DNA from: Climacium dendroides | Taxonomy: Eukaryota; Streptophyta; Bryopsida; Hypnales; Climaciaceae | NCBI GenBank assembly: GCA_950106755.1 | Contig: OX467083.1 | Location: 44,840,555 to 44,904,554, forward strand | DNA: 64,000 bases | Direction of reading: 5' to 3' | In this document: piece after piece, positions 48,546 through 58,898 of the stretch | How the letters are laid out: every line of letters starts with the position of its first letter | How positions within the stretch are numbered: position 1 is the stretch's first letter | Translations under genes and position numbers: made by a program | The notes under the pieces: generated by a model | Databases searched by the model: none | What the model was told of the DNA's origin: nothing | Seen by the model: only the letters and a program-made list of their open reading frames with translations

Positions 48546-50060
48546 AGTTGTCTCCAATCCCACCAAGCTAATAACTAAGGTATTGTATGTAACCCAGCCT
48601 TTGGAATGGCCGACAAATGTTTTGCCAACTCGAATAAGACTTATAAGGTAGAAGAGTACCTATTTTGGACAGCCCCCATCGGTGGCTTTGTAGAGTGGCC
48701 TATTGTGGACAACAATTGGGTGCTGAAAAAGATTCTCAATTTGTACCTTCTTGTTCACTCATCTCTCTTTCCTAATTTGTTGATGTTATTAGTTGTCTCC
48801 AATCCCACTAAGTTAAGATTCTTTTGTTTGTATTGTACCTTCTCATCCACTCATCTCTCTTTCCTCATTTGCTGATGTTATTAGTTCTCACCAATCCTGC
48901 TAAGCTAATAAGATATTGTATGTAACCTAGCCTTTGGAATGGCCAACAAATGTTCCGCCAACTCGAATAAAACTTATAAGGTAGAAGAGTACCTATTTTG
49001 GACAGCCCCCATCGTGGCTTTGTAGGGTGACCTATTGTGGACAACAGTTGGGTGCGTTGTTTGCTGAAAAAAATTCTTTGTTTGTACCTTCTCGTCCACT
49101 CATCTCTCTTTCCTAATTTCTTGATGTTATTAGTTGTCTCCAATCCCACTAAGTTAAGATTCTTTTGTTTGTATAGTACCTTCTCATCCACTAGTCTCTC
49201 TTTCCTAATTTGTTGATGTTGTTAGTTGTCTCCAATCCCACCAAGTTAATAAGGTATTGTAACCTAGCCTTTGGAATGGCCAACAAATGTTCCACCAACT
49301 CGAATAAGACTTATAAGGTAGAATAGTACCTATTTTAGACAGCCCCCATCGTGGCTCTGTAGGGTGACCTATTGGGACAACAGTTGGATGCATTGTTTGC
49401 TGATAAAGATTCTTTGTTTGTACCTTCTCATCCATTCATCTCTCTTTCCCAATTTGCTGATGTTATTAGTTGTCACCAATCCCACTAAGTTAAGATTCTT
49501 TTGTTTGTATTGTACCTTCTCGTCCACTCATCTCTCTTTCCTAATTTGTTAATGTTATTAGTTGTCACCAATTCCACTAAGCTAATAAGGTATTGTATGT
49601 AACCTAACCTTTGGAATGGCCAACAAATGTTCTGCCAATTTGAATAAGACTTATAAGGTAGAAGAGTGCCTATTTCGGACAGCCCCCATCGTGGCTTTGT
49701 AGGTTGACCTATTGTGGACAATAGTTGGGTGCGTTGTTTGCTCAGTTGTTTGTTGAAAAATGATTCTTTGTTTGTACCTTCTCGTCCATTCATCTCTCTT
49801 TCCTAATTTGTTATTGTTGTTAGTTGTCACCAATCCGACTAAGCTAATAAGGTATTGTATGTAACCTAGCCTTTAGAATGGCCAACAAATGTTCTGCCAA
49901 CTTGAATAAGACTTGTAAGGTAGAATGGTACCTATTTTAAATAGCTCCATTTTGATTTTATAGAGTGAACAATTGTGAACAATAATTGGATGTGTTGTTC
50001 ATTGAAAAAGATTATCTATTTGTACCTTCTCATCCACTCATCTCTCTTCCCTTTTTGCTT
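48546..50060 (+). repeat. Tandem array of about 335-bp units, five copies
   Basis: The landmark TATTGTATGTAACC (or a shortened form) recurs at 48581, 48914, 49255, 49591 and 49853, so spacings are 333, 341, 336 and 262. Each unit contains CCTTTGGAATGGCC, GACAGCCCCCATCG, TTCTTTGTTTGTACCTTCTC and CACTCATCTCTCTTTCC. Within units the segment GTTATTAGTTGTCWCCAATCC is itself partly duplicated. The short minus-strand frames (for example 48865-49191) repeat because the DNA repeats. It could be a small satellite or an array of tandemly duplicated element ends. Confidence 0.8.
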
Positions 50061-50326
50061 AGGGAGAAGTGTTGAAGCTAATTGTAATTGGTTAGTTTAT
50101 AAGACTGACTGGAGCTTCTAGGCATTGTTTTGTACAACTACTTTCTCATTCATCCAATGTAACACTTGAATCTTGAAAAGATGGCCTTCCGTAATGACCG
50201 ATTTCATGAAATTGCGATAAATGATATTTTTGGACTAAAATAACTTATATGTAAAAATGTGCAAAAAAAATAATTTAAAAAAAAAAATTGAAGCGTTAAG
50301 GGTTAAGGACGAGGGACAACAGAGGG

Positions 50327-50580
50327 GGGTAGTTCCTAACCAGGCTAGGATTGACCCCCTTATTGCCCCGTGTTTTAATCTTGGAGAAAACACTGAAATT
50401 TTTTATTCACCGCCCATCACGAAATTTGGAAATTTTGAATTCATATTTGCAATCAAAGGCCCTTAATTAGTTGAGGGATGCAAAGAAATACAAAATTGAT
50501 GTGGCACAAAATATAGGTGGCAATTTTTACATTTACCCTTGAATGGGGCAATAAGGGGTCAATCCTCCCTGACCGCCCTT
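50327..50580. repeat. R2 dispersed repeat, copy with clear inverted ends
   Basis: The left end CTAGGATTGACCCCCTTATTGCCCC is the inverse of the right end GGGGCAATAAGGGGTCAATCCT. The interior TTGAATTCATATTTGCAATC and GGTGGCAATTTTTACATTTAC recurs in inverse orientation at 58340-58575. Confidence 0.62.
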
Positions 50581-50602
50581 TCCGATGGGTTGAAGTAACT
50601 TA

Positions 50603-51713
50603 GAGCATCTCCACCAGTCTCTTCCCCATCCCTTTCCATATCCCAATTCATATCCCAAGAAGATAGGGATGGGGAAGAGATTGCCCACCAGTCTTCCCTA
50701 TACTTGGAGGCTGGAAAAAAAACTAGCCTTTATTTAGATACCAAGGTAGTGGAAGAAGGTAATTTTGCAATCCTTGGAGAATTCAAAGAGCCTTATCCCA
50801 AATTAAAGGAGTACACATCATCCAAATGAGGTAAGAACCAGTATAGGGTTTACTCAGTTTGAATTCCGTATCGAGACCCCATAACATTGTTAACGTTCGC
50901 TGGAGGGTCCCCTTTTGCTTTCCCCGAAATGAGGAGCCCCCCAAACGTTCCAAATTACCCACTCATTCAAGATATTACCATATTGTCAGATACAGAAGGC
51001 ATCCACAACCCTTGTTGACTTTGAGTTGTGACGGAGTGCCTAGGGATGATGGGGAGGGCCAACTTAGCAAACCCGTCCCGCAGACCACCACTACTTGCAA
51101 GAGTTACCTTGGCCTTCAACCAATCCAGTAACTCACATTATAACTGAATTCTCCCCCAGACATCTTTGGGGGGAATTATACCTCCAGTTGGAGAGAGGAT
51201 ATCCATCCGCTTAGCAATGTTAGAGCATCCCCACCAGTGAGTTCCGTATCCTTAAAGGTTTAGGGACAGGACCTCATATGCAGGTAGAGATATTGAAATT
51301 TCACTGCACCAACTCTTATCCAAAACTTGTATCTCTAAAATATACAGATTTCTGTAAAACTCTTCTCCAGTTCTGTATCCGGAGGCTCATATGGAGAACT
51401 TGTGAGGTCTCATCCCTATTTGATGTCCCAAGCTCAGTAAACAGATAGAGAAACGGAAGAGCTGGTGGGGATGCTCTTATGCCCTGTTTGCAGAACTTGA
51501 ACCTCTCTTCCTCCAAAATTTGGGGATACAATACATTGATGGGCGGGCTCTTCCCTTCCTGGATGATTTTCATCCGGACCCGGATAGGGTTAGGGATCTC
51601 CACTGGTGGGGATGCTCTAAGGGGGTCAATCCTCCCCCCACCGCCCCTTGAAGTAAGTTGAGCTTCAGCTTCTCCTTTACTTTGTCCCTGCCAGTGGTGG
51701 AGATGCTCCGAGA
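50603..51713. mobile_element. Cluster of PIF/Harbinger-like termini (composite)
   Basis: GAGCATCTCCACCAG at 50603 is preceded by TTA (50600-50602). Inverse termini occur at 51603-51617 (CTGGTGGGGATGCTC, then TAA) and at 51699-51713 (CAGTGGTGGAGATGCTC, then CGA). Which right end belongs to the 50603 left end is not settled. A complete smaller element (51223-51476) lies inside. The frame at 50859-51131 has no recognisable domain, so no transposase is evident. Confidence 0.5.
51223..51476. mobile_element. PIF/Harbinger-like MITE, copy 2, perfect TTA duplication
   Basis: 254 bp from GAGCATCCCCACCAGTGAG to GAGCTGGTGGGGATGCTC, flanked by TTA at 51220-51222 and 51477-51479. The body matches 17090-17353. 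It is nested within the larger cluster. Confidence 0.78.
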
Positions 51714-52113
51714 GTGTGCTTGCCACCCGCCCTGCCTCGGCCGCTTCTGCAGCGCCGCTTTGCCGCGTCGTTTCCCAGCCCCTGCATCGCCTGTGCCCCA
51801 GTCAGGCCGCACCAAGTGTGAAATAGGCCTATTCCAGTCTAGCAGGGAATAATGCAATTGGCCAGGTGGGGGAGGACCCCAAAGCGGGAGGGAACCGACG
51901 TGGCCACATGCCAAGTGCGCAACGCACCCATGTCTCCGTGCAGGAGGCACACTTGTTGGTTTCCAAACAAGGGGCCCCCACTCCCCCAGCCCAGCCTAGC
52001 CCAGCCTAGCCCAGACAGCCCCTTTCCATACTAATACCAATAAAGCCTGCCTTAAAAAAATCCCCCCCAAAGTCTCCGTCCTGGCCACTCAGAGGCCGGA
52101 GAGGACGTAATCT

Positions 52114-52138
52114 CACGTGGAAAAAAGGGCTATAAATA
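52114..52138 (+). promoter_or_regulatory. Candidate promoter: G-box CACGTG followed by TATAAATA
   Basis: CACGTGG (52114-52120) is a G-box/ABRE-type site and TATAAATA (52131-52138) matches the plant TATA consensus, 11 bases apart. A start would be expected near 52165. Downstream is a CT-rich leader-like tract (about 52355-52415) and a possible 5' splice site GTGAGTAAGT at 52599. No recognisable coding exon follows, so this may serve a non-coding RNA, a gene relic, or be fortuitous. Confidence 0.35.
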
Positions 52139-53084
52139 AAATGGCGGGAGCTGACAGTTCGCGGGGCTGACATGGCACTGTGCGCTCGGCTTAAGGCTCC
52201 ATTCACGAGGGTCATTCACGAGGGTCGTGGGGGTGAAGAAAAAGAAGAAAATTTGAATAAAGAAATCATACACTGACTGATGAGTGATAAGTTCGTGGCG
52301 CGGGGAGGGCGGGCTCCTTTTTCCTTTGGGACGGACGGAGTGCGCGCCTGTCCTTTCTCTTCTTTTTCTTTCTCTTCTTCTTTTTCTTTCTCTTCTTCTT
52401 TTTCTTTTAGTTCTTTCAGTTGTTGTTTTCTTGGCAGGGCGGGCGGGGGCGGGCGGGGGGTTCATTCAAGTCGGTCGGTCGGTCGGTCGGTCAGCCTAAG
52501 GAGGGACTGACTGACTGAAGTGGATGCACGAAGGGCTCTGGCTGCAGGCTGCAGACTGACGGAGCTCGCTCACTGACGGTACTTGCAGGAGAGGGCGATG
52601 ATTGTGAGTAAGTTACTAGTAGTAGTAGTGTGCTGGCCGTCCGTCTAACGTACGTTAGTAAGAGAACGGACTGGAGTCGCTGGGGGCTGGGTGGCGGGCG
52701 GGCTGGGTGGCTGGCTTGCTTCCGTTCGGGGGTAGGCCGTTGGGAATCTTATCTCGATTTCTGCGTTGCTTCCTATTGGACGCGGGGACCCTTCCTTTCA
52801 GTTGGGGTCAGTCCTTCCTGAGTGCTGAGTGAGGGCCACGCAGGGATTGACCCATGCCTTGCCTCGTGCTTTTACCCCCGGTATATATTTTTTATTTACT
52901 GCGTAAGATAAAATTTGCAGATTCTGAAATTCATAACGTGAAGCCACCCATAACCGATAACTTGAGCCATGGCGGATATGATGTGCAGCAGTACTTGGCA
53001 CAAAAGCAAATATAAGGGAGCCAACCCATTTCTGACCAATTAAGCAATTTTGCATATCTGGAGTGTTGTTTTCTTGAGTGGAGA
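52139..53084. other. GC-rich stretch with CT tract, G-runs and GGTC repeats, no coding evidence
   Basis: It contains a TTTCTTTCTCTTCTTC tract repeated about three times (52355-52415), a G-quadruplex-prone GGGCGGGCGGGGGCGGGCGG tract (about 52437-52459), and GGTC and GACT tetranucleotide runs (about 52470-52519). Frames here are low-complexity. The composition resembles the leader region of the zinc-finger gene. Confidence 0.4.
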
Positions 53085-53250
53085 AATTTTCCCATGTACA
53101 GAAATAGAGTTTAGGAGGATTCCATATTTTTCCAGAATTTTATTTCTCAAAACATAATTACTACGAATTTTTTAGTTGAAGATTCTGTCCGACACATTCT
53201 TGTCATATAGGTCCTGCTATTTCCAACCATAGGTTGGTTGTAAAATCAAA
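53085..53250 (+). repeat. Diverged third copy of the 17.65-18.08 kb repeat unit
   Basis: It shares CCATGTACAGAAATAGAGTTT, CATATTTTTCCAGAATTTTAT, GAAGATTCT and AACCATAGGTTGGTTG with the units at 17655-18082. Confidence 0.62.
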
Positions 53251-53727
53251 CAAGACTGAAGCCAATCATAATGTGCCACGATTGCATTGGAGATTGTGCC
53301 ACAATTAATGTCCTGCTTTCTCCTGCTAATTGGATAGAGTGTAGTCTCATATGATGGGAATGAGTCCATAGTTGGGAATGGGTTGCCTCCCCTAAACTGA
53401 AGTACGAAGATAGAAATGGCATTGGAGTAGAAAGTTTGGTGAATTTACGGCTGAAATTGAAATTACTGTGAATTATGAAAGCATGAAGTTGGAATCGATC
53501 CATGTCCAATATCTAGAGTCTTACAAAATTGATCACTAGGAGAGTACTTGTAGGTAACTTTGGCACACAAAAGGAAGCATAAGTTTTGTAGCAGTGTGGG
53601 AACCACATTGGTTACAGAACCCAATTTCTTTGAAGTCAAAATTAATGCAAATGAGTCCCCCCCCTCTTTCTTGGATTTGAGACACTCTACTGATTGCCTA
53701 TGGGACATTGGTTGGTAATAGGTGCCT
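53251..53727. other. Intergenic DNA
   Basis: Nothing supported. Confidence 0.35.
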
Positions 53728-53830
53728 CTACTTTATTTTCAATCAAAGGTCCCAAATTAGTCATGGGAGGTGATGAAATACAAATTTAATGGGCTCAAAG
53801 TAGGGGACAATTTTTACATTCACCCTTTGT
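53728..53830. repeat. R2 fragment
   Basis: TTTTCAATCAAAGGTCCCAAATTAG and GACAATTTTTACATTCACCC match the centre of R2. The ends are missing. Confidence 0.45.
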
Positions 53831-53956
53831 ATCCTTTGTAAAATACCAATAAAACACTACTTTTATTGTAAAACGGACAGGGTAGTGTTTTCCTAAGGAT
53901 AAAACGCACAAGAAATGAGGGAGGCAATTCATCCTAGTTGGATACAAATAGTTTAA

Positions 53957-54420
53957 GGTAGGAGGTTCATAAAGCACTCATACTTTGAAAGCATCCTCAA
54001 AACGCAGAGGTACATTTTTTTTCCTCATTGCAATCCATACACAAAATAGTGAAATCGTGTTGCCTTATCCCTCCAAAGATTACTTTACAAGCCATCAAAG
54101 TCAGAAATGTTTCCATTTGTACACATAGAAGTTCATCATTCCCAATTACAACAATGTCTAATTCAAAAGTAATTCATCCTTGTACAATAACAATAACAAT
54201 TTATATAGTGTCAAATGTCAAGAAATTAGTGAGGGGCAATCTAATTTCACTATTTAGTGTAGCTAATTCCACGAAGCTCTAAAAACATGAAACCACTTCG
54301 TTGGATGCCAATTCCGTATGTCTTTCAAGGAAAATTTATTAAGAAATGTTTCAAAAAAGTCAACCTCCCGAATTAATTTTCAGCTTATAAATGGTGACTT
54401 TATGGACCTCCTATTTTACC
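53957..54420 (+). repeat. R1-related repeat interrupted by a TA-flanked element
   Basis: It starts AAGGTAGGAGGTTCATAAAGC. After the insert it continues CTAATTCCACGAAGCTC, GATGCCAATTCCGTATGTC, and ends TTATGGACCTCCTATTTTACC. The start and end are inverse (TAGGAGGTYC). The insert is 54040-54259. Confidence 0.6.
54040..54259. mobile_element. Inverted-repeat element with CACTA-like ends and TA flanks, copy 2 (nested in R1)
   Basis: The left end CACAAAATAGTGAAATCGTG pairs with the right end AATCTAATTTCACTATTTAGTG. TA occurs at 54038-54039 and 54260-54261. The ends match the element at 44967-45229; the centre differs. The frame at 54028-54282 spans it and is not supported as a gene. Confidence 0.62.
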
Positions 54421-56289
54421 CCACAAAATAAGGTTACAAATGAGTGATACTTGTGGAGGTACATAATACTATTGGGCAATATTGGGGGACTCCCTTTTGC
54501 TCCCTTCAATGAAGGAATCTCCAACAAAATGATTCATAACAAGGCCAATGACAATGACTCATGACTCAAGGCATGTTTACACTAAAAAACTTTGGGTTGG
54601 AGTCCAAAGAAATAGAGATTTTTATTGGGAGATAGCTATGGTACCAACCTAAAGTTCCAATCAAAACATTCCAATTTTTTGGGCTTCAATCCAATTTTTT
54701 TTTGGTATAAACAGACCCTTAAGGACCCCCAAATAACTTTGGAAGGAGGATTCTTGATGGGGCCTTGAAAGTAGCTTATGACTTAAACTTAACCAAAATC
54801 CAAATATCTCTAAAAGAATGATTTCTAATAGGACCATTGATAGTGGCTCATGAATTCAACTTTTAAAAATTCCAAAGAACCCCCAAAGGATGATGTCTTT
54901 GACCCTAGAATCATAGGGGAACAAAGTATGTGATTGTACAATATACTTTAATCCATAATTATCATTTGCTAAGGTATACTAAAACCCTCTTTGTTCCTCT
55001 TTCACCTTTGAGAAAATACTAAAATTTATTATATTTCATCAATGATAAAGTTTGAAGAATTTGAATTCAAAATAGTCTATGGATCAAATAGCACAAGTAT
55101 ATTTCACTACAAGAACTAATTTTTTTCAATTGAAAAAAGGCCTTAAAAGTAAAATTGATGTCTAAGATATTTTTTTTTCTGAACCTCATAATTTCAAATT
55201 TGTAAAATGTTAAATTTAAAATAAAATAAAAACACTCAATTTGCAATTGATTTTAGAAAAAACTTTAGATTTAAGGTTTCAGATTTTTTTTTACAGCAAT
55301 TGGTTAACAAAATGGTGAATTGGTATAATCTATGAATATACTTGTTAGGCTTTAGTTGAAAGTCATCACCAAAATTATTTGTCTCAATCGTGCTTTTTAA
55401 CAAATTTAGTCTTAAAAGGAAATACTCCTTTTGATCTAATGGGTAATTCAAATTTCCTAAATGTGTTATAAGCATTTCTTAGAAGAATAATTTGGGTGGT
55501 GATTTTCAAATAAAAGTTACAAATTATGATCTAGTTGTCCTTTAAATTTTCTATAAAGGAAAAGATGTTCAAAAAAATTCTTGAAGAAGAAATGTTCATG
55601 AATGCCAATAAGTCTCTCCACATAATATTTAGAACCATCAGAAATTCTACATTGGTATATAATGTGGGACAACCCATTGGCAAGGATTTCTAGAGCAAGA
55701 TGTTGCTAAAAATGATATAATTTTTTAAAAGGAATTAATGTTCAATGATAAATTCTTCTGTTCTCACTAGATGAAATCATGACAAGTTTTTGGGGATAGC
55801 ATTGTTCTTTTAAAGATTATAATAGATACATTTGTATGATCATACTATTTTCATCCACATTTTTCATTCTCCATCTATGTACATGGATTTAAATAGTTTC
55901 ATCATTCCATTGAAGACCACTTTTTGTAGTGCCCAAAATAAATGAAATACAAATCCTATCAACATGATGCTTAGTACACTAACAATGTTTGACGAAATAA
56001 ACTACGGGTACACAACATTGGAAAATTTAGTCATGGGCTTACTTCTGATAAGGTAGTATGCTATAAAAGCAAGCAACCTCTTCAAATTGCCCCTATATTT
56101 AGGTCTGAAATGGATAGTAGGTGGTCCTTAAATGGACCTCTCAAGCCATTGAGAGAATGGAGAGAAAAGCATTAATTATTGCAAGAGCCAACTGTTGGCC
56201 TTCATTTACTGAAATTACTTTAGAAGTTGCAAGTGGTCGGATTTTGGAAGACCTAGGGTCACAAATAGGTGCCTACAACAGTTTTTTTT
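54421..56289. other. AT-rich intergenic DNA
   Basis: No gene or structured repeat recognised. Confidence 0.4.
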
Positions 56290-56420
56290 TTTAAATTCAT
56301 AAGTAATTCAAAAACATTTCAAAAAATATGAAACCACTTGTGTGACATTCCGCATTCATTTTTCTTTCTCTGAAAAATGATCCAAAAAAATTTCTAATCA
56401 TAGAAACTTGCGAAAAAGGG
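56290..56420 (+). repeat. R1 fragment
   Basis: TTCATAAGTAATTC, a run resembling CATTTCAAAAAATATGAAACCACTTG, and TCTTTCTCTGAAAAATG correspond to the right half of R1. The hairpin part is absent. Confidence 0.4.
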
Positions 56421-57589
56421 GGACCTGTTGGTAAGTGGTTGCTTTAAGGCCATACTACCTTACTCGGTCTATGTGGATGATAAGTTGATTAGTAGTCAGT
56501 CCTCTCTCATGGTAAATAACGTAAAATTATTAACCAAAGTTGAGGGGGCCCATTTTGCTCTTTCAAAAAGCAGGAGACTGACACACTGTTGCAACTTCCC
56601 AGCTAGTCAATGGCTTTTCTGCAATTCCTCAATTAGCCAATGACACCAGCGTTGCAACTTCCTAGCCAGCCAACAGCCACTCTGTAGATTAAACTAAATT
56701 CACTCCCAAGAATCCAGGGAGAGATTACTCCAATCTCCACCGAGGGAAGGGAGGGGCTGCCTCTTGTTGTGGGATCAGTTGTTTGTGAAGCAAACTGGAT
56801 AATCACCTTTGTATCATGATTCTGGATCATTATCCAATTCTTTAGGTTTTTAATTCCATTGTCAAAGCAGTTTGGAATTGAAGATATAAAATGAATTTTG
56901 ATTCCACCTTTTGCAGCTCCAACCGTTCTCTAATAAATATGAAACATATTAAGTTGGTTTTTGAATGCAAGACCCTCATGGCTGCAGGCTGAACCCCAGT
57001 TTTTTTTGCTACATTTAAAATACCATAAAAGAGCGCAATTTACATTTTTATGAATGTGAATGTGAACACGAATATTTATAACCAACCATGGAATTCTCAA
57101 ACAAAGGGTTTGTGAAGTTTTGATCAAGAAAATTCAAGTCAATTACAACAAACGAGTATCAAAAATCTATACCTTGAATTAGGTTATTTTGTTTTGTTTT
57201 GTTTTGTTTGTTTGATATATTGAGATTTAAGAAACCGTGAGTCTCCGACCGCCTTCTTGGTAAAGTTGGAAAGCTCTCTATGAAGAAGGGCACATGGACT
57301 TTGTTTTATGGGTTTTGGACCTACGGTGTGAACGCTACAGATTTTTGGAATTATTTTTAAATTAAAAAATTGTATTTATATTGATTTATCTCTTATTTGG
57401 CAAAACCCATAACTTTCACATCCCATTTCCAAATGCCACAAAACAACGAAAGCCCTTGCACTCCTTCACATATAAAACGTATTGAATTTCAAAGTATTTT
57501 ATTATAGGTTAAAAAATTAGAAAATTATTTTCTTTTACTTTTATTTGAACCAAGGCAACAACACAAGGCGCGGGCACTCGTTTCTTACA
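56421..57589. other. Intergenic DNA
   Basis: Nothing supported. A TTTTG pentanucleotide run lies at about 57188-57208. Confidence 0.35.
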
Positions 57590-57900
57590 CTAAGGTAGTC
57601 CATTCTAAAAGCGACCGTGCTCTCAAAGCAACCACTACTAGTACACAGGTACATTTCAGGAGGTGGAGGCGGGTCACTTTTCTTGACCACTCCCTTCCAA
57701 CTTCAAAAATTCATAACTAATTCCACAAAGGTCCAAATAATACGAAACGACTTGGGTTAGATGCCAATTCCATTTCCCTTCCCTACAAAAACCAATTTTC
57801 AAGTAATGTAACTTTCCTTTCTAAAAAAAGAAGGCAATCAGCTCTCAAAATGGTCGCTTTAAGAGCAAACCACCCCACCTGTAAAACTGTGTGATAGATA
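57590..57900 (+). repeat. R1-related repeat, variant copy
   Basis: It begins AAGGTAGTCCATTCTAAAAGCG and contains GGTACATTTCAGGAGGTGG, CATAACTAATTCCACAAAGG, GACTTGGGTTAGATGCC, and ends near GGTCGCTTTAAGAGCAAACC. It is the same variant as 43225-43520. Confidence 0.55.
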
Positions 57901-58178
57901 TCATGGTAGAATTGAATTGGATGTATTAGAAATTGGGTGGGAGGAAAGGAAAAATTATTGAAGTTTTTATAACATGGTCCTAGTCCAGTCCTTTCCATGT
58001 GAATCATGCAGGAGTGATTGGAAAGGTCATTTGGGTGCTGGAAGCAGGGATTAATAATTCCCTTGATGGAAGGTGGAGTGTGGCATGATGACCCAGATGA
58101 TTGCCTGGAGGACATGTGAATGAAAAGCAACGCAGAAGGGCGGGGGGCTATAGCAGCAGGAAGGAAGGAAGGGTGGAG

Positions 58179-58898
58179 GGCATCTCCACCAGGGCACGGC
58201 ATAATGCCCGGCAAATCGGTTTGAGGGGCTCAGGGGGGACTGAGTTGGTGGAAGATTTGTGATGCAGGCCACTCTACAATCTGAGTCCCACACTTCAACC
58301 TAGAGTGCTTTCATGTTTTGACTTGCGCCACGGGGCTCCTTGGGGCCCTTATTGCCCCATTCAAGGGTAAATGTAAAAATTGCCACCTATTTTGTGCCGC
58401 ATCAATTTTGTATTTCTTCGCATATCTCAACTAATTTAGGGCCTCTGATTGCAAATATGAATTCAAAATTTCTAAATTTTGTGATGGGTGGCAAATACAA
58501 AATTTCAATGTGTTCTCCAGGGTTAAAACACTAGGCAATAAGGAGGTCAATCCTCCCTAACCACGCCCCTTGGGTGGGGTTTAGACAAGAGAAGTGGGCA
58601 ACATTGTAGCTCAAAAGAGCTCCCGATTTATTTGACATGATCCCTAGTGTGCAAAGCAATTGGCTTTTTTTTAACATGTATTCCATGAACTTCGCAATTT
58701 CAAGGGTCAATGATGAGTTTTTAGCCATTAGCGTGGCTAATTACTCTTGCGCCCTAGGGAGTGGGAGTTTCCAACTTTGTTTTGCTTCCAAGACGTGTGT
58801 TGGTGGGGGGCTAGTAACCAAGTGGATTTGATCTCTCCCCCCGACATACGGCACTTGATGTGTTGGCGTGCCTATTTTAAAGCTCACTGGTGGAGATG
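58179..58898. mobile_element. Possible PIF/Harbinger-like element containing an R2 copy
   Basis: GGGCATCTCCACCAGGGC (left) and CACTGGTGGAGATGCT (right) are inverse and belong to the GAGCATCYCCACCAG family. No matching 3-bp duplication is visible, so the two ends may not belong together. An R2 copy (58340-58575) lies between them. Confidence 0.42.
58340..58575 (-). repeat. R2 dispersed repeat, reverse orientation
   Basis: It runs from GGGCCCTTATTGCCCCATTC through TGTAAAAATTGCCACCTA and GATTGCAAATATGAATTCAAAA to GGCAATAAGGAGGTCAATCC. It is the inverse of the copy at 50327-50580. Confidence 0.62.

Noticed and set aside
48865..49833. Family of similar minus-strand peptides (LLSTIGHPTKPRWGLSKIGT type)
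   Set aside because: They recur only because the 335-bp DNA unit is tandemly repeated, and frame and length drift between units.
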